From Hordeum vulgare subsp. vulgare (taxonomy: Eukaryota > Streptophyta > Magnoliopsida > Poales > Poaceae), in NCBI RefSeq assembly GCF_904849725.1, contig NC_058524.1:551989763-552053762 (forward strand): DNA of 64,000 nucleotides. Reading direction: 5' to 3'. Within the stretch, counting starts at the first letter, position 1; every line of letters begins with the position of its first letter. The notes beneath the pieces were generated by a model, which searched no databases, had not been told where the DNA came from, and was given only the letters and a program-made list of their open reading frames with translations. Below are positions 24,518 through 33,690 of the stretch, one piece after another. Made by a program: the position numbers and the translations under genes.

Positions 24518-25592
24518 TCCTTTCGCTCTATAACTTGGTTATTCGGATCCTCCTCTGGCGGTAGGCTCAAATTTGTCATAAGTGAGATCCAAAGATCAAG
24601 TTTCACTGTATCATGGACATAAGAAACTTCAGGGTCCTTCTTCTTATTCCATTCGTGGATTGTGATCGGGAAGCTGTCCCTAACAACAACTCCGCACCGA
24701 TGTAGAAATGAGTTCTTGGTACGATTGGGAGCAATAGGTTGGCCAATTGCCGCGACTTCTGTGATCGTGAACCTTTCATCCTGGCGCAACCTTTTCTTCG
24801 GGCCTCATCTCATGGAAGTTTGGCTCGACCGGGAGGGCTAAAATAAGAAAGAAGCGTTACCAAAACATATAATGCGTCGAATCAGCACATGCTGAATTAA
24901 TATATATATACCTCCCCGGATGTTGCAACAGTTAAGGCTCCCTCCTCCATTCAGTGACCAGAGCCGTCATCATTGATCTCCTTCCTCCGCCATTCGGTCA
25001 TTGGAGCCGTCATGACCTCCTTCCTCCTCCATTGTTGGTTCACCGGAGCCGACATCCTCTCCTTCTTGACCATCGGTGTCGTTGAGGTACTACAAGGGAT
25101 CACGTCCATCGCGGATTATATCCCCCAACAAATCTTCTTGCTCCAAGTCTCTGTCCATGGTTTCTACAATTATGATAAATCCCTTATTAAAGAATTCCAG
25201 AGAGTCCAATCCTCCAAAAATTGTATCACCGGCGATCATCGGGGACTCCTCACCGGCGATCGTTAGGGACTCCTCTAACGATCGTCGGCGACTCCTTCCA
25301 TGACCGTCGGGCACTCCTCCGACGATCGTCGGGGACTCCTCACTGGCGATCGTAGGGGACTCCTCACTGGCGATCGTCGAGGACTCCTCTGACGATCGTC
25401 GGGGACTCCTTCGACGACTGTCAGGCACTCCTCCGATGACCGTTCGGGACTCCTCACCGGCGATCGTCGAGGACTCCTCCAACGATCGTTGATGACTCTT
25501 CCAACGATCATCGGGGACTCCTCTGACGATTGTCGGGGACTCCTTCGACGATTTGTCGGGGACCCTTGCAGCACCATAGATAGCTCCGCCAT
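24518..25592 (-). pseudogene. CACTA-1 ORF, N-terminal part
   Basis: The frame opens at 25592 (MAELSMVLQGSPTNRR) and passes through a 24-bp repeat that switches frame. It continues with DTIFGGLDSLEFFNKGF, ETMDRDLEQEDLLGDI and GEPTMEEEGGHDGS. A 74-bp GT-AG intron fits 24838-24911 (GGAG|gtatatata ... ttattttag|CCCTCCC). The last exon reads ERFTITEVAAIGQPIAPNR, CGVVVRDSFPITIHEWNK and LWISLMTNLSLPPEED, then VIERK at the Gypsy C site. These are conserved features of the Ptta/En/Spm-type CACTA protein. Stops and frameshifts make it a pseudogene. Confidence 0.78.
25225..25560 (-). repeat. 24-bp minisatellite inside the CACTA-1 ORF
   Basis: About 13-14 imperfect copies of a unit like CGATCGTCGGGGACTCCTC(N)5. 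The 24-bp period equals eight codons, so the protein repeats EESPTIAS/EESPTIVG in one frame and RRSPRRS/VRSP in another. Copies differ by substitutions and a few indels, one of which shifts the frame. Confidence 0.75.
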
Positions 25593-25598
25593 TGATGG

Positions 25599-25700
25599 AC
25601 TACATACGAATTAAAATAAATGAATAGACATACTAAAATGTGTCTTATACTTCTGATTTAGAGAAAAGTTAGAACATCTTATATTTGTGAATGAAGGGAG
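25599..25700. mobile_element. Stowaway-like MITE remnant
   Basis: GGACTACATACGAATTAAAATAAA followed by a stretch to GAATGAAGGGAGTA matches the interior and right end of a Triticeae Stowaway MITE (terminal CTCCCTCCGT, TA duplication). The left terminal repeat is missing. It lies in the probable intron/leader of the CACTA-1 gene. Confidence 0.5.
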
Positions 25701-26062
25701 TATGATCGGTCAATGAATGTATATCTACTACTATCAGGTGCACTACATTAGTTGTTTCATGCTCGCTACTTGTAAAAGATCATAACTCTGAATGGCAGAT
25801 ATAACATAAGTTGAACATCAATTGTATGAATTACCAAGTTCTGTATCTTTGATTTTTATTTCACTCCATCAAGGTGCATTAGTCTACCATCATCATGTTC
25901 ATCTTAATTAATGACTTAGCAGCAGCTTGGGAAGATGTATTTCTTTTCGAATATTTGAATATCTTATTTACTTGGGACAATGTAATTATGCTAGCAAAGA
26001 TATGCCCACAATGCGATGTTGATATGTAAATTGAATCTTTTACTTCTTATGTGAAAACATAA
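25701..26062. other. Unassigned AT-rich stretch
   Basis: No ORF or repeat boundary that I can support. It probably belongs to CACTA-1 between its GC-rich leader and the ORF start. Confidence 0.35.
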
Positions 26063-26128
26063 TACTCCGTGTGTTCCTAAATACTTATTGTTGGAGAGAA
26101 CAACAAGTATTGTGGTACAAAGGGAGTA
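26063..26128. mobile_element. Short Stowaway MITE hairpin
   Basis: TA-CTCCGTGTGTTCC ... GGTACAAAGGGAG-TA. The 62-bp core folds on itself through AATACTTATTGTTG and CAACAAGTATT around GAGAGAA. TA target duplications lie at 26063-26064 and 26127-26128. It has no coding capacity. Confidence 0.65.
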
Positions 26129-26216
26129 TGATTATAACGAGGATCATTTTATTGTTAGAAATTCAGAACGTTTACTGGGATATCCACAAGATCATCTAGC
26201 ATTTGCAATGTCCAGT

Positions 26217-26579
26217 TTATCGCAAGAACCAATAAGCATGATCGCGGGGCGGCATCGACATCGGTGGCCGTAGAGGGGGAGGAGGAGGAGGAGGGGATGT
26301 CAGCTGGGGGGTTGGGAAAGGGGGGAGCTCACTCGGGTTGCGGGGATGGAGTTGTGGAGGCTGCCGGCGACGACGAGGAGCTGCCTCGGGGTCACGCGGA
26401 AACGGGAAGGAGGATGCGCGAGGATGTTCGGCACAGGCGACGTTCAGCGGGCTCGGGCATGGCAGGGCGTTGGCGAGGGGCGACGACGCGGTCGGCCAGC
26501 CTGGCGGCGTCGATGTGCTCGTTGGCGGTGTTAGGGGATCGAGAGGGAGGAGAAGAACTGAATTGGGGGAGAACTGCAA
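26217..26579 (-). other. GC-rich leader of CACTA-1 gene (possible exon 1)
   Basis: A sharply GC-rich block with long open frames on both strands; the minus-strand frame is proline-rich (SPPPPPPPLRPPM). GC-rich leaders next to subterminal repeats are common in Triticeae CACTA genes. I regard it as leader or exon 1 of the minus-strand CACTA gene, not as an independent protein. Confidence 0.4.
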
Positions 26580-26830
26580 GTGCCACTTATATAGGACACC
26601 CTTTAGTCCCGGTTGGTGGCTCCAACCAGGATTAAAGGCCTCCCTTTTGTCCCGGTTGAGGCTACAAACCAGGACTAAAGGCTAATTTCAGCATGCGAAA
26701 GGGCGGGAACTGCATGCCGTTAGTCCTGGTTGGTGGCTACACCTGGGACTATAGAGGGACCTTTAGTCCCGGTTGCATCCACCAACCGGGACTGAAGGCC
26801 TGCGGCTGGCACAGCGTCAGGCAGGTGGAT
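26580..26830. repeat. CACTA-1 subterminal-type repeats (internal block)
   Basis: Alternating direct and inverted copies of TTTAGTCCCGGTTGGTGG and CCAACCGGGACTAAAGG. These subterminal repeats are transposase-binding sites in En/Spm-type elements. They normally sit next to a terminus, yet no CACTA end follows here. The block is 3.6 kb from the terminus at 30404. Confidence 0.7.
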
Positions 26831-27294
26831 GCTTAGTCCCACCTTGCTAGACGAGAGGCGACGACACTGGTTTATATGTGCGGCTATGCATACCCTGTCG
26901 AGCTCCTCTCATATGCAGGTCCGCGGGCCTAAACTTACTCTCTCTACCTTTGGGCGTACTGGGCCTGCTGCGGGTCTGCATCCTGGCCTAATAAGGGTTT
27001 CTAGTCGTATGCACACTCTAGTGGCCCAATAGGCGGCATTTTTTTAAAATTAATTCTTTTTAGTTCGTTCTTTTTAACAACTGAATACTTTGATAATTTT
27101 AGCTAATATTTTTTTGATTTTTTTGTTCATTCTTTTTAACAAATCAATACTTTGATAATTTTAGTTAATATTTTTTTGATTCTTCTTAGTTCATTATTTT
27201 TCATATTACTTTATTCTTTGATAATTTTACCTAATATTTTTTTAATTCTTTTTAGTTAATATTTAACTTATTTCAACTCAAGACTTTTTGTGCA
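26831..27294. other. CACTA-1 spacer
   Basis: It begins CTTAGTCCCACCTTGCTAGACG, then passes into AT-rich DNA with three diverged copies of TTTGATAATTTTAGCTAATATTTTTTTGATT-like text (about 27080-27260). No gene. I recall this spacer as part of a widespread Triticeae CACTA right arm. Confidence 0.45.
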
Positions 27295-28640
27295 TTCAAC
27301 ATGCACCATTCAAAGCCCCATGATCAATTTTCAACCCTTTTTTACTTCATTTGGTATTTTTCATGCATTTAATCATTTTTTGAGCTAAATGACCCTGATA
27401 TTGAAAAACACTATAAATGAAATCTGAAAAGGTTGAAAGTTGGCATGGTTTCATCATTTCACCCACATAGCATGTGTTAAAAAGTTGAGACTGTTACGGC
27501 AAAAACTGGATGCACTTCGTGTACAAATTGGACAATCTCTTTCGAAGTATGAGGGTTTCGGACGAAAACTCATGTGTTACAAAGGGGTTTTATTTTTTAA
27601 AGTTCTTTGAACTCCAGATTTGTTTTGCGTTCAACATGCAACATTCAAAGCCCCATCATCAATTTTCAACCCTTTTTGAGTTCATTTGGTATTTTTCGTG
27701 CATTTAGCCATTTTTGAGCTAAATGACCCTGATATTGAAAAGCACTATAAATGAACTCTGAAAAGGTTGAAAGTTGGCATGGTTTGATCATTTCACCCAC
27801 ATAGCATGTGTTAAAAACTTGAGAGGGTTACGGCAAAAACTGAATGCACTTCTTGTATAAAATGGACAATCTCTTTTGAAGTATCAAGGTTTCGGACCAA
27901 AACTCATGTGTTACAATGGGATTTCATTTTTTTAAACTTATTTCAACTCCATACTTGTTGTGCGTTCAACATGCGCCATTCAAAGCCCCGTCATCAATTT
28001 TCAACCCTTTTTGACTTCATTTGGTATTTTTCGTGCATTTACTCATTTTTTTGAGTAAATGACCCTGATATTGAAAAGCACTATAAATGAACTATGAAAA
28101 GGTTGAAAGTTGGCATGTTTTCATCATTTCACCCACATAGCATGTGTTAAAATGTTTAGAGGGTTACTGGATGCACTTCATGTGCAAAATGGACAATCTC
28201 TTTCGAAGTATGAGGGTTTCGGGCGAAAACCCATGTGTTACAAATGGATATCATTTTTTTAAACTTATTTCTACTCCAGACTTTTTCTGCGTTCAACATG
28301 CACCATTCAAAGCACCATCATCAATTTTCAACCCTTTTTGACTTCATTTGGTATTTGTTGTGCATTTTATTATTTTTCGAGCTAAATTACCCTCATATTG
28401 AAAAGCACTATAAATGAACTCTGAAAAGGTTGATAGTTGGCATCGTTTCATCATTTCACCCGCATAGTGTGTGCTAAAAAGTTGAGAGGGTTACGACAAA
28501 AACTAGATGCACTTTGTGTACACAATGGACAATCACTTTTGAAGTATCAGGGTTTCGGACGAAAACTCATCTGTTTCAAAGGGATTTCATTTTTTTTCAA
28601 CATGCATCATTCAAAGTTTATTCTTTTTAGTTCATTCTTT
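27295..28640. repeat. ~330-bp tandem repeat array in CACTA-1
   Basis: The marker TTCAACATGC recurs at 27295, 27630, 27965, 28292 and 28597, giving periods of 335, 335, 327 and 305 bp. Each unit carries CAAAGCCCC(A/G)T.ATCAATTTTCAACCC, AAATGACCCTGATATTGAAAA, AAGGTTGAAAGTTGGCAT and CATTTCACCCACATAG. Short open frames in it are repeat shadows. Confidence 0.85.
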
Positions 28641-28887
28641 CTACTTAATATTTTAGTTATGGAGAGAAAGTCTTCACTTTTTCTTCGCATGTGTCCCTTG
28701 CTTATATATTACGTCGTAACCATGGACAATCTTCAGCACATACATTACAATTCTTTAGAAAGCTTGCTCACATCATATATATTAATATTCTTACACACAA
28801 ATCATACTTAAATAGGGACATAACAAAAATAATAGTTCATATATCCATTACAGAAAGTACCGCATAACATGAAGAGACCCCCAAGCA

Positions 28888-30034
28888 CTACTCGTCGTCC
28901 AGATCATAATACACCCAAGCAACAGATACTAGCGGTACGAGGTGACACTGCCCATAATTGAAGATTCTAATATTGTGCTACAACTCATATGAAATGTACC
29001 CATCTTTTGCTGCATACTCAATGTTAATAGGGTCAAGTGGGGTCTTACCCCAAAGTTTGTGCCCTGACTTGGGGAATTTTGTCTTCATATCAACGTACTC
29101 CTCGTCGATCAGGGCGGCTGCCATCTGAGCCATTGAAGTCTTGTCATGCTCAAGCGTGAACCCGTCTCGAAGATGAATGTGGCATTCAGCTGGTGTCTCA
29201 ATACCCCAAGTGCACCTCATCTTGATCTTGTCATTTGTTATATCAACGCTAGCAAAGTATATGCCGCTGTGAAGGAAGTCCATGAGTGTTTGACAGTGCT
29301 TGTCACTACTGCAACAAAATGGAACAAATGTGTTAAATATATACTACCGCAAGAGGTATATTTTAGAACAAGTATAATAGAATCATAACAAGTATAATTC
29401 GGCACAAGTATAATAAGAATCATAACAAGTATAATAAGAATCATATATAGCAAGTTTCCTATTTCCTATATTCATTTCTTATCCTATGAATCAAAAGAAG
29501 ACCCTAATATATGACATGTCCTCACGATGGCCAATATGCAACTCTAAGGAAAATTCCTATGCAATTTTCCTAATCCTCCTATTCCTATGCAATTTTCCAT
29601 TCCTATGCAATTTTCTATTCCTATGCAATTTTCCTATGAATCAAAGAAAAAGCCCCAATTTTCCTATGTATTTTTCCTATGAATCAAGGAAACTATGACA
29701 TGTTCTCGACATTCACAGTCCTCCTATTCCAAAGAAATTTTCCTATCCTATGAGTCAAAGAAAAGCCCTAATTAAAACTATGAAAAGATTCGTATTACCT
29801 TGCCCACTGAAAGACCATGACACGATGTTTAAAACAAAGTTGGACGATGACAACATCACGGCAATCAGCCGTGTACTCGAGATCAAGGCCCATGAACTTG
29901 TGTTCCTCCTCTTGAAGCCATGCCTCGAACATGGAAAGAAAAACAGGGACCTTGGCACCGTCGTTCATGTAGGCAACATCGAGATTGGTCATGCCATGTG
30001 CGAGGACCTTCCCGTAGCGAGTGATTGGATTCAT
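28888..30034 (-). pseudogene. DEDDy 3'-5' exonuclease-like gene inside CACTA-1, one premature stop
   Basis: Two exons on the minus strand. Exon 1 is 30034-29799, starting MNPITRYGKVLAHG; exon 2 is 29308-28888, ending VAWVYYDLDDE and TAG. The frame is continuous across a GT-AG intron. All three motifs of DEDDy exonucleases (WRN exonuclease/RNase D-like fold) are visible: D-x-E in MGLDLEYTAD, the Asp in FASVDITNDKIK, and Y-x3-D in IEYAAKDGYISYEL. Such enzymes remove nucleotides from 3' ends using two metal ions. An in-frame TAG at 28978-28980, right after SYEL, cuts off the last 29 residues; the frame beyond it (IRIFNYGQCHLVPL) is still open. It lies between the tandem repeats and the CACTA terminus, so it is probably transposon cargo. 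Its substrate is unknown. Confidence 0.78.
29309..29798 (-). other. Intron of the exonuclease-like gene
   Basis: 490 bp, beginning GTAATACG and ending TTGTTGCAG on the minus strand. It contains tandem copies of CCTATGCAATTTTCC (about 29555-29640) and of ATAACAAGTATAAT (about 29350-29440), both low-complexity expansions. Confidence 0.75.
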
Positions 30035-30179
30035 GGTAGAGGATGGGGATGGATGAGAGGGACACGAACTGAGGAAACATAGACAAACAAGAGAGAGGGA
30101 TGCGTTGGTCTCGTTTTATCTTGCGGTTACTTTAGCATCTGATCTCGCGAGGAACAACTTCTAAGCCGCGGGAGTCGAA

Positions 30180-30404
30180 CGGTTTGGACCTTTCATCCCG
30201 GTTTGAGCCACGATCCGGGACTAACACGGCTCGCACGAGGCGAGCGGTTGCCACCACCCTTTTAGTCCCGGTTCATGGCTCAAACCGGGACTGATGCCCT
30301 GGCCTCAGGAAACGGGACTGATGCTCCCATTGGTCCCGGTTCGTAATAGAACCATGATTAAAACCCTTTTCTTGCTTGGACCAAAGCCCTGTTTTCTACT
30401 AGTG
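30180..30404. repeat. CACTA-1 right subterminal repeats and terminus
   Basis: Copies of GTCCCGGTT and its complement alternate up to GGACCAAAGCCC, followed by the terminal TGTTTTCTACTAGTG. This is the same end as that of CACTA-2. The flanking base triplet after it is AGA. Confidence 0.82.
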
Positions 30405-31036
30405 AGACCAAGGGATTTGGAGTAAGTAGGAGTCCTGGATCAGAAGGAAAAGTTTAGAGCACAATGCCCATTTGATGAAATCCGGCTAGAATGATATCCA
30501 CGATGTTTTCTCTTCACGGAGCATCTATTCAATGTAAGAATTAACTTAGCTTTACCTACTCGACTACTCATAATCAGTAGTTGAGGACAAGCATGCTATT
30601 GCTATAGTTAATCTTTCTATACAAGTCATTTTTATCTTGCTCTAAATGAAATCCCTTTCCATGTAGTATATGAAAAAATCGAAGGATGAGGATGATGTGC
30701 TAATAGAGCAACTACCAGAGCTGGCCATTGGTCTATAAAACGGCTATCGATGCCACTGGTGTTTTCACTGACAAGGACATGGCTGCAACTTGTATTAGGT
30801 ACAATCTTTCAAGTTTTCTATGTTGCCATTTAGAGTAGTGTGATGGAAAAGAAATTCAGAACAAGCACGTAACTGATCCAAACTCTGAAGATGGTATAAC
30901 AGAAGAATCTCTCAGTTATTTAACCCATGTAGATGTACTATTTTTGAAAAGAAGAGGCTATATTTGATGGTCCAACAAAGAATATTAGAGGTGGATATGA
31001 AGATATGGACCTTTCTACCTAAGGTGGAGTTGATCG
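30405..31036. other. Non-transposon stretch between two CACTA ends, left part
   Basis: No transposon signature. Around 30670-30800 there are exon-like stretches (TATATGAAAAAATCGAAGG... and CACTGACAAGGACATGGC) separated by T-rich, intron-like DNA, but I cannot name a protein. It probably belongs with the gene relic to the right. Confidence 0.35.
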
Positions 31037-31375
31037 ATGGCAAAGCCACAAAGAGGACAGTTCATGGGGCTCGCTGGCGTTAAGAATTTCAGTCCGCATA
31101 TCTGGTTTAGAAAGGTTAAGAGAGCGCAAAATTCTTTACAATGCATGGTCATTAACCTGGAGAAAATCATTCACACGTCCAATACCTGCAATAGCAATGG
31201 AGCACATGGAGTTTGTTTCACAGAAGGTGTGGATGTCATTTTTGTTACCATAAATGTTGGCTTATTCAAGACTGAGCTCAAGTTCTGAGCCGATGAAGAG
31301 GGTTACTGAACCTAGGGTCTAATATTCTTTTTCACCCTACATGTGCTTCTACATTCCTGGTATGGTACCAGCCAT
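31037..31375 (+). pseudogene. Probable F-box-family gene relic, C-terminal part
   Basis: The open frame 31037-31288 contains IWFRKVKRAQNSL, GAHGVCFTEGVDVIF and NVGLFKTELK. After a frameshift near 31285 the sequence continues EPMKRVTEP and then SPYMCFYIPGMVP. A segment ending in G-(V/L)-F-x-(T/L)-E-L-(K) followed by a P-Y-M-x-F-Y-x-P motif is how many grass F-box/DUF-type proteins finish. I cannot see an F-box itself. Substrate-adaptor function in ubiquitin ligases is only the family role. The frameshift and the missing N-terminus make it a relic. Confidence 0.4.
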
Positions 31376-31548
31376 TCATTCAGTTGTCCTTCATTTTATA
31401 GCTTCCATATGTTTGCTTAGTTATTTGATTCTTGTTTTTGAACAAACAGTTGATTAGGAATAATGTTTGCTTAGTTACTTGATTCTCGTTTGTGAACAAT
31501 CAGTCGATCAATAATAATACAAGCAATATTTTTCAGTTTATACTGTAT
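31376..31548. other. Flank of CACTA-2
   Basis: AT-rich, with a short duplicated phrase (TTTGCTTAGTTA(T/C)TTGATTCT at about 31411 and 31465). It possibly represents the 3' region of the gene relic. No other feature is seen. Confidence 0.35.
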
Positions 31549-31760
31549 CACTAGTAAAAAACAGGGCTTTTGTCCCGGTTGGTAAGGGCCTTTAGTCCTG
31601 GTTCACTAACCAGGAGTAATAACTTGGTACTAAATCCCCCCTTTAGTCCCGGTTTGCCACGACCCGGGACTAAATCCCTTCCACGTGGCTAATAGAGCGT
31701 GCCAGGGTCATGGACCTTTAGTGCCGGTTGGTAACACCAACCGGGACTAAAGGATTCAGC
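31549..31760. repeat. CACTA-2 left terminal and subterminal repeats
   Basis: The terminal CACTAGTAAAAAAC is followed by GTCCCGGTTGGTAAGG, CCTGGTTCACTAACCAGG, GTCCCGGTTTGCC, CCCGGGACTAAAT, and GTTGGTAACACCAACC. Several form short perfect hairpins. Confidence 0.82.
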
Positions 31761-32015
31761 GATTTGGGGTTTTGGGATTTTGGGGTTTATTGTTTATTTT
31801 TGCTTTTCATTTTCTATTTTCCATTTAATTCTTTTTCATTTAAAACATATCTTATGCTACTACATACCGTACACGTTATGCATATATCATAGAATTTCTC
31901 GTAGGACGTATATCATAGAATTTCTCGTATGTCCATATGTATATGCATACACACATATATAAAATTTGGTATATACAATTTGTCCTACAACTTACGGTTC
32001 AATTACATGCATGAA
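31761..32015. other. CACTA-2 AT-rich spacer
   Basis: No gene. A short tandem duplication of ATATCATAGAATTTCTCGTA occurs at about 31882-31935. Confidence 0.5.
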
Positions 32016-32512
32016 TTAATTGGTGAAGTGGTATTCTCCGTTGGGATCTATGACCTGCTCCAGCATAAATCCCAAAAATTTCTCTTGAAGTGCTCGTATG
32101 CGTTCCGCTCGGAGGAGTTCCTCTCGCTTCTCCAACATCTTTTAAACAAGGATAACAATATGAATATTTTATATACGTGCATATATATATATATATTAGA
32201 TCATGATATAAAAATTGTGAATACTGTGTACGTACCTCAAGAGTTCTTGGATTTTTGGCCCGTTCGGTCGTAAAGCGAATGTTCTCGCAAATATAGTATG
32301 CACATAGATTATTCGCCGATTCCTTCTGCATGCAATAATTTACGAGAATAGAATTGAGTCAGATAATAATCAAGCATTAAAATGATATTGAAACTACAAC
32401 TAAAGAGATGCGCGGACCTAGCTAGTACTACTTAATTACCCTCGACGTTATCCATCGTAGCTCTGGTTTCCATTTACCGTGAACATTCTTGATGAAGTGG
32501 CTCCAAACCCTG
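32016..32512 (-). pseudogene. Ulp1-like (C48) cysteine protease relic, C-terminal exons
   Basis: Three minus-strand exons can be traced. One at about 32512-32437 reads VWSHFIKNVHGKWKPELRW. The second, 32325-32236, is exactly 30 codons with AG and GT borders and reads ANNLCAYYICENIRFTTER. The third, 32138-32016, reads MLEKREELLRAERIRALQEK, then GFMLEQVIDPNGEYHFTN and a stop. The N-x-L-C-A-Y-Y-x-C pattern corresponds to the catalytic-cysteine region of Ulp1/SUMO-protease-like domains often carried by plant CACTA and MULE elements. The upstream His and Asp region is missing, apparently lost where LTR G inserted. The role in the element is unknown. Confidence 0.6.
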
Positions 32513-32542
32513 CCCGACAAAGAAAAATAATAAAAGGAGTCT

Positions 32543-33690
32543 GATACGCCTCCAACGTATCTATAATTTTTTATTGTTCCATGCTATTATATTATTTGTT
32601 TTGGATGTTTTATATGCATTAATATGTTGTTGTACATTGTTTTTGGGACTAACCTATTAATCTAGAGCCTAGTGCCAGTTTATGGTTTTTCCTTGTTTTT
32701 GGGTATTGGAGATAAGGAATATTAAATGGAGTCCAAACAGAATAAAATATATGGAATGATTTTTTCTGGATCGAAAGAGACCTGCCAGACTTGGAGAAGG
32801 GGGCAGGGCACCTGCCGGGAGGCCACAAGCCTGTAGGGCGCGACCAGGGGGTAGGCCGTGCCCCCGTGGATTGTGGAACCTGTGCAGGCCACCTAACCCT
32901 AATTATTGTTCTATAAATTCCCAAATATTTCCCCATTATCAGACGAGCACAAAAAAATACTTTTCCGCCGTTGAAGTCTCTATTTCCGTGAGATCCAATC
33001 TGGGAGCCTTTTTCGGTAATCCGATGGAGGGGTATTCGATCACGGAGGGCATCTATATCAACTCCATTGGTCCTCCAAATATGCGTGAGTAGTTTACCAC
33101 AGACCTACAGGTCCATAGCTAGTAGCTAGATGGCTTCTTCTCTCTCTTTGTTCTTCAATACCATGTTCTTCATGATCTTCATGGAGATCTATCCGATGTA
33201 ATACCCTTTTGCGGTGTGTTTGTCGAGAGCCGATGAATTGTGGGTTTATGTTCAGATTATCTATGAATATTATTTGAATCTTCTCTGAATTCTTATATGC
33301 ATGATTTCATATCTTTGCATGTCTCTTCTAATTATTGGTTTGGTTTTGCCAACTAGATTAGTAATTCTTGTAGTGGGAGAAGTGCTTAATACTCTAGATG
33401 CAGGCATGAGTCAGTCGATGTGTGGAGTAATACCAGTAGATGTCGAATCGTTTCAGTCTACTTTACATAGACGTGATGCCTATATGCATAATCATTGCCT
33501 TAGATATCTTCATGCTTATTCGATTTCTATTAATTTCTCGACAGTAATTTGTTCACCCACCGTATTATTTTCCTTAACGAGAGAAGCCTCTAGTGAAACC
33601 TATGGCCCCCGGGTCTATTTTCCCTATTATATTTTCAGATTTATTTTCTGTTTTCCATCTATAAACCAAAAATACCAAAAAATGTATTAA
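32543..33690 (+). repeat. LTR remnant G (Gypsy, TGATACG type)
   Basis: It starts TGATACGCCTCCAACGTATC and runs colinear with the LTR of Gypsy C (reverse orientation): leader CCGTTGAAGTCTCTATTTCCGTGAGATCC, CAGACCTACAGGTCCATAGC, GGCCCCCGGGTCTATTTT. A block is missing after GTGGGAGAAGTGCTTA near 33393. The LTR end (tRNA-proximal part) is also missing beyond about 33690. No second LTR or duplication is found. It interrupts the protease relic. Confidence 0.8.

Larger units (their letters stand above)
1..30404 (-). mobile_element. CACTA-1: large CACTA (En/Spm) DNA transposon, host of elements A, B and C
   Basis: The right terminus at 30404 reads ...GTTTTCTACTAGTG, the reverse complement of a CACTAGTAGAAAAC end, preceded by GTCCCGGTT-type subterminal repeats. 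The left end lies outside the window. A minus-strand ORF of the plant Ptta/En/Spm transposase type starts near 25592 and runs leftwards in pieces: 24518-25592, 16415-17122, 7832-7909 and 1-212. The gaps are exactly elements C, B and A, each bounded by a target-site duplication. A second block of subterminal-type repeats at 26580-26830 lies well inside the right terminus. The part right of 26580 could therefore be a fused second CACTA half rather than a simple 5' end. CACTA transposons move by cut and paste. Confidence 0.75.

Noticed and set aside
25275..25592. Arginine/serine-repeat protein resembling SR splicing factors
   Set aside because: It is an alternative frame of the 24-bp minisatellite; the upstream and downstream coding signal is a CACTA protein.
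26217..26635. Long open frames on both strands in the GC-rich block (proline-rich on minus, glycine/arginine-rich on plus)
   Set aside because: GC-rich sequence rarely contains stops. Composition is biased, no domain is recognisable, and both strands are open at once, so these are shadows of a leader.
27295..28640. CRISPR-like regular repeats
   Set aside because: Units are about 330 bp and similar along their whole length, with no unique spacers, in a plant transposon.
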